This document shows, one piece after another, positions 7,970-17,900 of a stretch of 64,000 bases of DNA (position 1 is its first letter; every line of letters begins with the position of its first letter). The notes under the pieces were generated by a model that was not told the origin of the DNA, did not search any database, and was given only the letters and a program-made list of their open reading frames with translations. Both the position numbers and the translations under genes were made by a program. Source of the stretch: Paenibacillus alvei DSM 29 (lineage in GTDB: Bacteria; Bacillota; Bacilli; Paenibacillales; Paenibacillaceae). Where the stretch lies: the NCBI RefSeq assembly GCF_000293805.1, contig NZ_AMBZ01000005.1:372001-436000 (forward strand). The letters run 5' to 3'.

Positions 7970-10259
7970 CCCCGATAATCGCGTTTTTGTTGGCATCCCA
8001 ATTGTTGTTGATAATCTGGTTGATCGTGCCGTTATTTTGCATGGATAAATCCCATTTCCACGAGTCGATCGATACTTGGGTAGACGTATTATAGGACTTG
8101 TACAGCATTTCAATAAATTTATCTTTGTTGGCGTACATATCCTTCATATTACTGATCGTAAGATTGATGCCTTTATCTTCGAAGTTGTATTCGATCTCGG
8201 TAATTTTCGCTTTGTAGCGAAGACTGATTCGCTCATGCTCAATGCCGATTGTATCTCCGAGCCCTAATTTGTCCCAATTCCGTTGCTCCGTCACCATCGA
8301 CAGGAAATTGACCAGATCAACCTTTAGCGTAATCTTTTGCTGCTTCAGCTCGTCAAAAGCCTTCATTCCCTCTTTTAGTAAATCGTTCGGATCCTCGATG
8401 TTGGAATTTTGCCACTCTTTTTCAATGACATACTGATTACGTTCATCCAGCAGCTTCTTCGTAAAGTTGTTGCGAATATCGAGCCGCAGCTTCAAGGCAT
8501 TGATATGATTCATGATTTCTTGATGCTGCTGTTCGATTTGGGTTACTTCCGCTTCTTTGCGGCTGATTTCGGATTCCTTAGCCTTGATTTCAAACAACTT
8601 CGCATCCAATTCATTTTGGAGAGAATTCAGATCGCTCAGCAGCAAGGTGTAATCTTGGAACGTATTATCCGCATGATCAATCTCATCGCTCAGTTTCGCG
8701 ATCCGCGTATTCAACGTATCCCGCTCGTCTAACAGCATTTTCAATTGCGTGTTCAGTTGATGCAATTCCTCATTCTTAATATGAAGAATAGAATTGTTCG
8801 CTTCCCGCTTGGCGACCAGCTCGGTAAAAGCGTCCCGGTTCCCCTGCAGCAAATCCTCATATTCCAACAGACCATGACAAAGCGCGTCCGTCATATAATC
8901 GCTATGGGACAACACCGTATGCTCTTTGGACATGAACTCTACGTACTCTACTTCGAAAGGCTGATTTATGCTGATCAAGCCATAGGCACCATGCGAATAT
9001 GTCGAATCATGGCCCGATAGGACAAGTCTGTCATCGATCCATATCTTTATATCCTGGTTATATACTTCGACTGCCATCCGATAGTGCACGTCCGTGCTCC
9101 AACCGTCAACCGCATCCGTCAAGGCAAGCAGAATATCGTTCCCGTTCTCCCGTTTATAGAGTCGCAGCTTTTCCTTGCCCCAGCCGACACCGCCTTGAAT
9201 TTTGCCGGACTCCCAGCCAATCCAGTAATAATTGCGATCATCCTGATATCTGACAACGAAGCCCATGACATTGTCCCCGCCGGTCGCGTTCAATGTGGCA
9301 GATAGTTTGTAATTTTGGCTTCCAAATGCGCTGGAATTCACGATTGTAGAAAGCTGCTGGAGATTAGAGGTGGAAATAAGCTTGCCATTAAGGACGCTCC
9401 ATTCCGCATCATGATGATTCCATTGCGCTTTCATGTCAGGACCGTAATAATACTGTTGGCTGTAGTTTCTGTCTTCCTTGTACGGATAAATAAAATAATG
9501 AAAGTCTTCCACAAAGGACGTGCCCGTTGGATTGATTTCGCGAATCGTTATGTCTTCTTTGCCGTACATCTTCAACCGCGTTACAATCTCTTCGGCATTA
9601 TCCTCCTGGTTAACAGATTCCAAGTATTTGCCGTATTTAATCGAGAATCCTTTATCATGCCCAATAAGATCCGGCTTTTTCAGGCTTACAGTTCTATGGA
9701 GCGTATCCCATACGACCACAGCATTAAAGGTTTTGGCAATATCAAATATGACCTCCAGCACGGTATTGGACGATACTTCGAGCCCTCTTCGCTTCAGCTC
9801 GAATTCGGAATCGACGTAACCGACCTGCCATATGGATTCAATCAGCACATCCTTCATAAGCTCCGTGGCGGTCTTCGACACGGCCTTATAATCCCGAATG
9901 ATTTTATCGTTCAATTCATATCCCAATGACAAGGTTGATACCGACACGCTCTCTCCGTCGTCGCCGGCCCGCTTCCCGATCTGGTTCACAATAAAATATT
10001 CTTCGTAGGAGCCAAGAACGAGCTTGATCAGATATCTTCCTTTAATCAGCTCAAAGTTCTTATTGCGCGCTACGATATGGTGCTTGTCCAAATAAGCAGG
10101 GAAATCGAATGTAAGCTCATTAAGCGCGCCGAGCTTCAAATTAAACACGATATTATGCGCTTCCGCCAATTTGGATATGGTCTCTTTATTCGGCTTGCAT
10201 AGAAACAGTTGGGGCGCAACAGGCTTTTTGGCAAAATCGATATCTCCTAAACGTAACAT
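7863..10259 (-). CDS. Phage tail spike / prophage endopeptidase-tail family, N-terminal portion (798 aa)
   Basis: The start at 10259 (MLRLGDIDFAKK) follows GGGAGGTGAACGACGG; an upstream in-frame ATG lacks a site. Residues 1-270 match the N-terminal module of siphophage tail-associated proteins (Tal/gp44-like, also called phage minor structural protein): LNELTFDFPAYLD, IVNQIGKRAGD, TFNAVVVWD. In Tal proteins this module forms the tail tip below Dit. Residues about 285-460 look like a concanavalin-type (LamG-like) jelly-roll with YYWIGWESG and MAVEVYNQDIKIWIDDRL, a likely glycan-binding insert. Residues about 490-640 are a long coiled coil. The frame ends at 7863 only because of the single-base shift near 7970; the true product should continue into the next segment. 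No peptidase active site was recognised. Confidence 0.7.
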   Translation of the reverse strand: MLRLGDIDFAKKPVAPQLFLCKPNKETISKLAEAHNIVFNLKLGALNELTFDFPAYLDKHHIVARNKNFELIKGRYLIKLVLGSYEEYFIVNQIGKRAGDDGESVSVSTLSLGYELNDKIIRDYKAVSKTATELMKDVLIESIWQVGYVDSEFELKRRGLEVSSNTVLEVIFDIAKTFNAVVVWDTLHRTVSLKKPDLIGHDKGFSIKYGKYLESVNQEDNAEEIVTRLKMYGKEDITIREINPTGTSFVEDFHYFIYPYKEDRNYSQQYYYGPDMKAQWNHHDAEWSVLNGKLISTSNLQQLSTIVNSSAFGSQNYKLSATLNATGGDNVMGFVVRYQDDRNYYWIGWESGKIQGGVGWGKEKLRLYKRENGNDILLALTDAVDGWSTDVHYRMAVEVYNQDIKIWIDDRLVLSGHDSTYSHGAYGLISINQPFEVEYVEFMSKEHTVLSHSDYMTDALCHGLLEYEDLLQGNRDAFTELVAKREANNSILHIKNEELHQLNTQLKMLLDERDTLNTRIAKLSDEIDHADNTFQDYTLLLSDLNSLQNELDAKLFEIKAKESEISRKEAEVTQIEQQHQEIMNHINALKLRLDIRNNFTKKLLDERNQYVIEKEWQNSNIEDPNDLLKEGMKAFDELKQQKITLKVDLVNFLSMVTEQRNWDKLGLGDTIGIEHERISLRYKAKITEIEYNFEDKGINLTISNMKDMYANKDKFIEMLYKSYNTSTQVSIDSWKWDLSMQNNGTINQIINNNWDANKNAIIGERSGSGTVGQRINYSGSKKPAALFGWIEFDDCHYE

Positions 10260-10278
10260 CCGTCGTTCACCTCCCGAA

Positions 10279-10923
10279 TTATCCTTGCATGGTTTTATAT
10301 TCATGTCTGATCGTCAGTTCAAATCCGCCTTCGCCGGTCAGCAGATTTTCCCCGACCTCCAGCTCGAGAAATACGTTATTATGCTTATCGTAGCGGTATA
10401 TGAGCGGCAAGTCGGACACAATATCTTCATTCTCGCAATCGATGTATACCTGCTCATTGTCGTTCAAATCCGCCAATAGTAATGTCTGTCCGTTCGTTTC
10501 GTTCGTAAGCTTAATCGTGCCGGCGCCATTGCGCTTCGTAATCCACAGTTCCGGTTTGCAGGAGACGTCTCCCGTATTATTTAACAGGTATGACCCTAGC
10601 AGGGAGAACGAAATGCCGCGAAATTCGGGGCTCTTCATACCTTCATTCCGCAGCACAACTTTATATTGCAGGGAACATTGTTCCATATCATAGTAACTGT
10701 CTCTGAACAAATCCTTTGCATCGAAAGCGGCTTCGTTCATTTTGATCCACTCCGTCCAGTTCGTTGAATCATAGGACAGCCTTATGAATACATCTACCGT
10801 TCCATCATGACGCTCATATTGAACCTTCAAATCTTGAATATACGTTTCGAAATGAGAGCCCACATCGAACACTCGCGAAACATAAACCCCCTTCGGTATA
10901 TATAAATCAAGCCAACTGGGCAT
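10279..10923 (-). CDS. Phage distal-tail (Dit) C-terminal-type protein, 214 aa
   Basis: The start at 10923 has an excellent AAAGGAGGT site. The first half (GVYVSRVFDVGS, LSYDSTNWTEWI) looks like a beta-sandwich domain found within long Dit proteins. The second half (CKPELWITKRNGAGTIKLTN, LLLADLNDNEQVYIDCEN, FELTIRHEYK) resembles the C-terminal galectin-like domain of siphophage Dit (SPP1/TP901-1 type). The N-terminal Dit belt domain is encoded separately at 11978-12568, with a tail-fibre gene between them. The arrangement could be a Dit gene split by insertion of the fibre gene, or a natural two-gene version. The spike gene follows almost directly (19 bases between this stop and its start). 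Confidence 0.6.
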   Translation of the reverse strand: MPSWLDLYIPKGVYVSRVFDVGSHFETYIQDLKVQYERHDGTVDVFIRLSYDSTNWTEWIKMNEAAFDAKDLFRDSYYDMEQCSLQYKVVLRNEGMKSPEFRGISFSLLGSYLLNNTGDVSCKPELWITKRNGAGTIKLTNETNGQTLLLADLNDNEQVYIDCENEDIVSDLPLIYRYDKHNNVFLELEVGENLLTGEGGFELTIRHEYKTMQG

Positions 10924-10943
10924 GCTCTAACCTCCTTTGATAT

Positions 10944-10972
10944 AAAAAAATAAGCTGCCCGAAGGCAGCTTA
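10944..10972 (-). terminator. Strong intrinsic terminator after the tail fibre gene
   Basis: The stem AAGCTGCC / GGCAGCTT, extended by AT pairs, has a four-base loop and on the minus strand is followed by seven T. It lies between the fibre gene and the Dit-C gene, inside what should be a continuous late operon. Confidence 0.85.
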
Positions 10973-10979
10973 TGCTTAT

Positions 10980-11981
10980 TTAACCAATGACCGTAACCCG
11001 GTACTGATTAACGGCAGGTACGGATGGGAATGTCAAAATGACGCTGTTCTCATCCATCATATTAATTTGGGCATCTACTGCCGCGAATGGAGATTCCGCC
11101 TCCCGCACCATGACGACGACATCTCGAGTATTCAGTGGATGCTTGATTGTGTAGGTTGTAGAAAGACCGTCTCCGATCGTTTTCGCAACTTTTCCGGTTG
11201 CGCCCAAGCTTCGTCTTGCTCCATCAGCATCCGTAGCTCCGGTTCCTCCGTGAGCCAGCTCAATGGTATCCGCTTTCCATTTTCCCATTTGAATGGTGCC
11301 TACTGTCTCAATCGTTGCTTCACCCTTGTAATTGCCGATTGTGCCGAACGGCACGAATTCGCAGCTAGACCCCATCTCTTTCCATTGAACGGTCTTATAC
11401 ACATACCAGTGTACGCTGCCGTCGACGATCGTGGAGCCGCTAATATTGGTCCAGGCTGGTTCGACGGAATCCGAAGCGCCTTCAATAATGCATTTATAGT
11501 AATAGCTCATATCGCCATTCGTAGCGACGACGATTTCATCCAGCTTATAATGATAAGACGGCTTCCATGCCGTATGCCCATATAGATCATATACCAGACT
11601 TCCGGATGTAGTCGGGAATGTTGGCTGCTTCATCCCGCTTGTGCCCTCGATAATGCATTCATAATAATGGCCATTATCCGGAGAGGCTTTCACCTTGTTG
11701 CCTGCCTTATAGGAATACTGCTTCTGCCATGTAGGTGCAAATACGCCTTCCCGCACATTTACCCAGCCTGCGAAATCGCCGCGCGATGCGTTCTTGTTCC
11801 AAAACTTCTTCCCTGCATGAAAAAACTCACCCATCTCGGGGTGAGTTGCTACGTCGGATATAAGCTCTTCAAAATGATTATCGAGCACTTGAAAATTATC
11901 GGCCAACCAAGCGATGGTTTGATCGACCTGATCCGATACTTGCGGCTTTTTTAACCCCATCTTCTTCGTTTGTATCATCAT
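10980..11981 (-). CDS. Phage tail fibre / receptor-binding protein, 333 aa
   Basis: The start ATGATG at 11979-11981 overlaps the stop of the Dit N-domain gene, implying translational coupling (site TGGAGTGATCT). Residues about 80-205 contain at least two copies of a short aromatic repeat with YYECIIEGTSG / YYKCIIEGASD and W-P-Y patterns, of the kind seen in carbohydrate-binding repeats of chitinases and tail fibres. Residues about 240-260 contain LAHGGTGATDADGARRSLGA, the classic tail-fibre/collar joint motif. The C-terminal ~70 residues form a small beta domain (TYTIKHPLNTRDVVVMVRE). The role is inferred to be host-surface adhesion. A strong terminator directly follows, and the gene sits between two Dit-like pieces, so it may be a later insertion. 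Confidence 0.7.
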   Translation of the reverse strand: MMIQTKKMGLKKPQVSDQVDQTIAWLADNFQVLDNHFEELISDVATHPEMGEFFHAGKKFWNKNASRGDFAGWVNVREGVFAPTWQKQYSYKAGNKVKASPDNGHYYECIIEGTSGMKQPTFPTTSGSLVYDLYGHTAWKPSYHYKLDEIVVATNGDMSYYYKCIIEGASDSVEPAWTNISGSTIVDGSVHWYVYKTVQWKEMGSSCEFVPFGTIGNYKGEATIETVGTIQMGKWKADTIELAHGGTGATDADGARRSLGATGKVAKTIGDGLSTTYTIKHPLNTRDVVVMVREAESPFAAVDAQINMMDENSVILTFPSVPAVNQYRVTVIG

Positions 11982-12568
11982 AGATCACTCCATTTCATTC
12001 CTGAATATTGTAGCCATGTCGTGCTTCCGCTCTTTACCTGCAAAGCTCCGTTGACAATTTCGATATTTTGCAGCGTCCCCATCCCATTAGTAAAAGTGTT
12101 TTCCTGGATTGTTTTTGTCAGTTTTGTGCCGTCGAACATCATCTTTTCCTTCAAGGTCTTGGGCGTATAGGAGTATGGTCCGTCGCATCTCATCTTCAAG
12201 GTAATATAGCCTTGCTTCAATCCATTATGAATGAGATTCACGTCTCCATCCGGCATGCAATAAAATACCCGGGTCGGATTATCGACGGTGTAGAAAGGTT
12301 TGTAGTAAGGCTGTGACAGCCAGCGGGCAACTTCTCGAATACGCCGCTCGTCATAATGAAATTCAAAGGCAAAGGTGAGATTAAATTCGAGCGGGCTTAA
12401 TTCGATGGCCTGAAAATACGGTTTATGTCTTCCGCTTACTTTTTTCTCGATAATGCTTCTTGACGGCAGCAAGCTCTCCTCGAACATACCTCCGTCTAGT
12501 TTGCAATTCAATAACCCCATATCGACGGAATAGATGCCGTCATAATAAAAATGTACGCCTTCCAGCAT
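11978..12568 (-). CDS. Phage distal tail protein Dit, N-terminal belt domain (196 aa)
   Basis: The start at 12568 overlaps the last base of the tape-measure gene. Residues 1-130 match the N-terminal domain of siphophage distal tail proteins: YYDGIYSVDMGLLNCKLDGG, LSPLEFNLTFAF, REVARWLSQPYYKPF. In characterised phages this domain forms the hexameric ring that joins the tail tube to the tip. After about residue 140 it has a short linker (GALQVKSGSTTWLQ) and ends, while full-length Dit proteins carry a further C-terminal domain. That part appears as a separate gene at 10279-10923. The order tape measure then Dit then Tal-like spike is the canonical siphophage order, which supports the assignment. 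Confidence 0.8.
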   Translation of the reverse strand: MLEGVHFYYDGIYSVDMGLLNCKLDGGMFEESLLPSRSIIEKKVSGRHKPYFQAIELSPLEFNLTFAFEFHYDERRIREVARWLSQPYYKPFYTVDNPTRVFYCMPDGDVNLIHNGLKQGYITLKMRCDGPYSYTPKTLKEKMMFDGTKLTKTIQENTFTNGMGTLQNIEIVNGALQVKSGSTTWLQYSGMKWSDL

Positions 12569-14922
12569 TAAAATCTCCCCCCTCTTGTACGCTTCAGTTT
12601 GTTCACGATTTCCGTCGCCACGATATCGGCCGTATTCCGGTCTGCATTTCCATTTACATTCACTTCAATGTGATATTCATGCTGCTCATTGGCTGGAGCA
12701 GGAATGACTGACGGAATGGATGCCGGCATGAAATTAGCAATAGGGAAACTAGGCACAGCCGATCGAATTTGTTCCACGATGCGAGCCGTGTCCAAAATGT
12801 GCTTTGTCTGCTCGGCGTTTAATACGAGTTCCTTTTTATCCAACAGCGCTAATTTACCGGAATTCCCGCTCCAATCCCCCGTGTAGCCGCCTGTATCGAA
12901 TTGGCGTAGAGGCTTTCCGTCCTTATACCATGACCCATTCTTGTATACTGCACCTATTTCTTTTCCTAGCTTTCTATTCTCTTCCTCTAATCTTTTTCTT
13001 TCCTTTTCATCAGTGGTCAGTTTCCACTTCTTACTGTTGGATATCATTTCATTGATTTTGTCTTTCGCGGATAGTAAGCTGTTGTCTGGGAGGCCTGCGG
13101 TAGGTTTATTACTTCCGTCGAGGTTTTGGGAATTCGCATCGTTGACGATTGAACCCATGGAACCAAGCTTTGAGTCATTTAATTTGTTGAGTTCACGAAT
13201 TGCTTCCTTTACTTTATCGGTGAAATTCGTCGTAATCGAATCTCCTAGTATATCGAATTTGGAATCGACTTCTCCAGACCAAGTGTTGACGGTTTCAAGC
13301 ATTTCATTGAAGTTGCCTTCATATACTTGCTTGCGCATATCAGCAAATTTTTGTTCGTTGTTCAGTTCATTTTCCCAGAACTTTTGCCGTTCCTCCGCCT
13401 TCTGTTCCAACAATTTGACCGTGTTGTTGTATTCCTCTTCCATCTTTTCTTTTTTGCTTTCCAGCTTTTCTTGCTCCGAGTTCAGTTCGTCCTCCAGGTT
13501 ATTCTTGCGGAGCTCGATTTCCCGATTATGCTGATATTCGGACAACTCCTGTTCTTTCTCGGTCAATTGCTTGATTAAGTCGGCTTTTTGACTTTTCGCT
13601 TCATAGGAATCATCCATGGATAACAAGTCGATTTGTTTTTTGAGATCCGTTATTTCGTCTTGTTTTTTGGACAAATCATTTTCATAGGTTCGCGTGGATT
13701 CCGTGCGATCAAGCATCTGCATTTGTTGATCGTAGGCATCCTGCAACGCTTTAAGCTCTTTATCGATTTGCTTCATCCGATTCTCATGAACCTGTTTTTC
13801 TTGTTCGAGCTTTAACCGATAATGTTCCTCGTCCGCTTTTTTTAAGAGTTCGAGTTTTTCTTTGTATAGCTCGACATATTGATCGGCTGCTTTTTCGTAA
13901 ATGTCTTTTACGCTGCCATTAAGATCCTTAACCGACCGTTCTGTATCTTGCAGCTTATCCTCTTGTTTCTCGATTTCATCGGTCAAACGTTCCACGATAT
14001 CTTTGTTGTTTTTATTTAACTCCAACTGCGACTTAAGGAATTTAATATTGTTTTTAATATCATTGGCCTCACCCTTGCGCAAGCCAGCGATTTGTTGCAA
14101 ATATCCGATATGCTTCGCATAATCCCCGTCTTCTTTATCCACGTCATAGCGAATATTATCCTCTAGTTGCTGAATGCTTTTGGCATATTTTTTGCTCTCG
14201 TCGTTCATGCGGTACAGATGCTTGTCGATGACGGAGTTGGCTATTTTTGTTTTCTCCGAATTAATATCCCTATCCTTTTGACGCATTTCAGAATATTTTC
14301 CTTCAATACTCTTCCTTAATTCGTCTTTTTTAAGTTCCGACAAATCTTTATTTTTTAATTGTTCTTCATAAAAATTTATTTCGTCTTGGTAACTTTTCTT
14401 TTGCAAACTTAATAATTGGATTTTTTCAGCCGCATGATCACGATACCCTTGGGTTGTACTGTCATATAAATCCATTACGTAATCCTGATAATCTATTTTC
14501 TCGGATAACGTATCTCTTCGATGGCTGTACATAGTGGCTGTAGCATCAACCATCTTACTATTAAGCTCTGCAATGACCGACTCCATTTCAGACGATTGAG
14601 ATTGCAAATCATGGAGACGATCTTTCGCTTGGGCTACCTCTTGCTCAATTTCCGCTGCAATCGCTTGTTTCGTTTTATTTGCATTTTTATCTTTATCGAC
14701 GGTCATATAGCCGGTTTTCTTGATTTGTTTTTGCTTGATTTGTTCATTTAAAGAACTTATTTCATTGTCAATCGTTTTTTTCTTCTCACCTGACAATCTG
14801 ATTTCTTCAGCAAGAGCCTGCCGGTGCTGCTTAGACCACGTACTGTACTTCTCTTGAATTCTTTGCTGCTTTTCAATGGATTGAGTAAGTTCGTCCATAT
14901 GTTCTTTATACTTGTCTACCAC
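12568..14922 (-). CDS. Tail tape measure protein, C-terminal segment (784 aa as written)
   Basis: This is the third of three overlapping frames of a single tape-measure gene. The frame is open upstream to about 15008, where SSGSSYGGSSHSSNPKPEL forms a plausible linker from the middle segment; the ATG at 14922 is not preceded by a good ribosome-binding site. Most of the segment is long coiled coil, rich in K, E, Q and D (residues about 1-540). The end contains FDTGGYTGDWSGNSGKLALL and DKKELVLNAEQT, the typical C-terminal signature of tape-measure proteins in Firmicute phages. It would act as the ruler and scaffold for the tail tube. Joining requires a -1 shift at the eight-A run at 15001-15008. 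Confidence 0.75.
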   Translation of the reverse strand: MVDKYKEHMDELTQSIEKQQRIQEKYSTWSKQHRQALAEEIRLSGEKKKTIDNEISSLNEQIKQKQIKKTGYMTVDKDKNANKTKQAIAAEIEQEVAQAKDRLHDLQSQSSEMESVIAELNSKMVDATATMYSHRRDTLSEKIDYQDYVMDLYDSTTQGYRDHAAEKIQLLSLQKKSYQDEINFYEEQLKNKDLSELKKDELRKSIEGKYSEMRQKDRDINSEKTKIANSVIDKHLYRMNDESKKYAKSIQQLEDNIRYDVDKEDGDYAKHIGYLQQIAGLRKGEANDIKNNIKFLKSQLELNKNNKDIVERLTDEIEKQEDKLQDTERSVKDLNGSVKDIYEKAADQYVELYKEKLELLKKADEEHYRLKLEQEKQVHENRMKQIDKELKALQDAYDQQMQMLDRTESTRTYENDLSKKQDEITDLKKQIDLLSMDDSYEAKSQKADLIKQLTEKEQELSEYQHNREIELRKNNLEDELNSEQEKLESKKEKMEEEYNNTVKLLEQKAEERQKFWENELNNEQKFADMRKQVYEGNFNEMLETVNTWSGEVDSKFDILGDSITTNFTDKVKEAIRELNKLNDSKLGSMGSIVNDANSQNLDGSNKPTAGLPDNSLLSAKDKINEMISNSKKWKLTTDEKERKRLEEENRKLGKEIGAVYKNGSWYKDGKPLRQFDTGGYTGDWSGNSGKLALLDKKELVLNAEQTKHILDTARIVEQIRSAVPSFPIANFMPASIPSVIPAPANEQHEYHIEVNVNGNADRNTADIVATEIVNKLKRTRGGRF

Positions 14923-17900
14923 ATAGATTGCATCTTGAAGTTCGGGTTTCGGGTTAGAAGAATGAGAACTCCCCCCATAAGAACTACCGCTAGAAGCTTG
15001 TTTTTTTTAGCAGCTACTTTATCCTTTATCGCTTTTAGTTTTTCTTTATCTCCGTAATATGTGTGTTTTATATGACGATTATAACCAGCTTGTGTAAGCT
15101 CTTTTGCTGCATTCATTTCATCGATAGTAGTCGTGTATATTCCATTTTTTCGATTGTTCTCTATTTCATCGTTCTTCTTTTTTGCGTCGTCATAAATTTT
15201 ATCTACATCAACATCGTATAAATTTCGAGCATCCATAAGCAATTCGTAAGCTTCAATCTCATCTTCGATTGCTTCGATTGTATTGACTGCTTTGTCCTTT
15301 GCAGCAATGCCTTGCTTATTCTTCTTATCGATATCATCTTGAAATTCTTTTTCTCTTTGCTGCATTAAATCTTTTAAACCATCTGCAGTAAGTTGAATGT
15401 TCCCGTTTTCAATATAAATTGCATCATGTAAGGAAGGATACGTACTTAGCAATTCAGTAATCGAATCTTTAGATAGCTTTTGTCCATCTGCTAATTTATG
15501 ATAAGCAGAACGAAGATTTTCAATCTCTTTCGCATTTTTCGGATCAATTTTCATTCTCGTGCTATTTATTTCTTTGGCTGCTTTTTGATGTCCGACTCTT
15601 ATGTCATTGAATAATTTGAGGAACGGATTATTAACCGGATTTTTGCTCAATTTTTCTTTTATATTATCTATAACATCAAGCATATTATTAGCCTGTTCTG
15701 GTTTTACGTTCATCAGATCATCAATAGATACTTTGTTACCTTGAATTACCCCCATTATTTCATTAATAAACGAAGGGATCTTTTGAGCAGCATCTTTTGT
15801 GTCTTCACCGAAATTATCTATATTTTCCACAAATATTTGTTTAAGGGATTCTATAAATAAAAACTTATTTGAGTCTACAGGTATATTGCTAGAGTTAATA
15901 TAATTCTGAAAGGCTAAGTTAATAGATTCATTGAAATCGGTAGAACCATGAATGATACTGTCCTTCAAGTTTTGATTTTCTACTTCATATTTTTCTTTTT
16001 CAGCGATAATATCATTTATAAACTTATCAAAATTTGCTAAGGCTGCACTTCTATCGGGTGATCCTTGTAAGCTATTTATGAGAATAGTATAGAACGGATC
16101 AACGACTAGAGCTTTATCTTTTGGTAAGGCATCAAAAATTGGATTCATTTTATTTGTGAAAGCTTCTTTTATACCCTCTTTATCATCAAATTTGATGTCT
16201 TTGATGTCCGTTTCGATAAACATTCTTGCTCTTTTTGCAAAGTCGAGCCACGTATCTTGGAAGTCGATTTGTTTTTTGTTATTTCTGATTTTCTTAATAT
16301 TTTGATCTACTTCTCCAAAATCGCCATCTAACTTTAACTTCAACTCTTCTTTATTATTTTTTAGTTCTCTTTGCTCTTCTTCTACTCGAAGCCTCTTTAT
16401 TTCATCCGCACTTTTTGCTACAGCATTCCCATATTCATCATAGTGGGATATAAGTTCGGGCATCTTCGTTTTTATTTGCTCAATAATACCTAAATACTTT
16501 TCCTCTTCCTCTGTTGTTCGGCTTTTACCTTTAAGTTGCAAATTCTCAAAGGTATCAACATCCATATTCTTTCCATCAAAAATGCTGTCATAGTCTTCTT
16601 TAAACTTTTTAATTCTTTTGGTATCGTCATCGAGGAATTTTAATCTATCTTTTCGATCGTTCTCTGGTTTGTTGATAATGTTAAACAGACCTTGAATTAC
16701 TTCCCCAATCATAAGAAGTGCACCCACGTATGGGACAATTCTCGCTAACCCTTTTCCTATTACTGAGAAAAAAGTGCCAATGCTGCTGCTGCCCATAACG
16801 AGATTTTTCAAGGCATCAAATTTAGACAACCCGCTGAGCCCGGCAAAAACTGTAGCTATAGGAAGAGCGCCTATCATTTCCGTTACTTTTGTAAGAAATT
16901 CTACTATTGTCGTTAACCCAGAAATAATATCTTTAACGGCTTCTGAATTGCTGAACGTATTCCAAAATTCAGAAAGAGAAGTTTGCAGCTTCCCGATGCG
17001 CGCCTCGAAACTGTCCGCATGCTGATTGAATGCTTGAGCCGCCGATCCGGCTGAGCTCATAGCTGTTTCGGTTGCTCCCTTGGCCTTGCTCCAATTCTCC
17101 ATGATGGAGGATACGACCTCGTTCTGATCCCCGCCGATCTTGCTGGAAACGTCCACCTTCTCTTCCTTCGACAATTTATCCCATACCTGAGAGAGACTCT
17201 GGAAGATTTCATAGGTGGACTTAAAGGTCGTTTGATCCTCTTTCATTAAATCTAGAGCGCCGCTGCCCATCAATTTGTATTTCTCATTGAGAGACGCAAA
17301 TGTTTTTTCAATTTGCGGAACGACGCCCCTTACTTTTTCGCCGCTCTCAGAAAGTCCCTGCAATCTCAATGCAATGGTTTTTAATCCCGCTCCGGCTTTT
17401 TCCGGATCTTTCAGATCAATATTCGCTGCCGTAATCATTCCAATGGATTGCTGAACCGTATTTCCGGCCTTTTTCAGATCAGAGGAGGAGTCTTTCAACG
17501 CATTGCCCAAGCCTTCTGACGTGATGGAGAAATTATTCTTAACCGCCGTAAACATATCAACGACGCTGCGGACATTGTTCCCGTATTTATCGACTTCAAT
17601 GTCGAAGCCGCGCAATACGGCTATGATGCTCGCGCTCGCGTCACCTATGCCCATGCCGCCGACCTTGGACAGTAATATGCTGTTTTCACTTAACCCCGTT
17701 GACTGTTCCAACGTGTAGCCCAGCTTTTGGAACTCTGTGGTTGCTCTTACTACGGAAGCTGAAGCAACGCCCATTTCCTTACTGATTCCAAAGGCACGTT
17801 CTTTAAACGCATCTAGTTCTTGTGAGCTTGCCCCGGACGTGCTCTTCAGGTCGATCATGGCCCTATCGAGTTCTACGACTTTCTCAAGCCCCTTCTTCAT

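Noticed and set aside
10171-14122. Numerous plus-strand open frames across the tail genes
   Set aside because: They lie opposite well-supported minus-strand genes, lack ribosome-binding sites and show no domain-like sequence.
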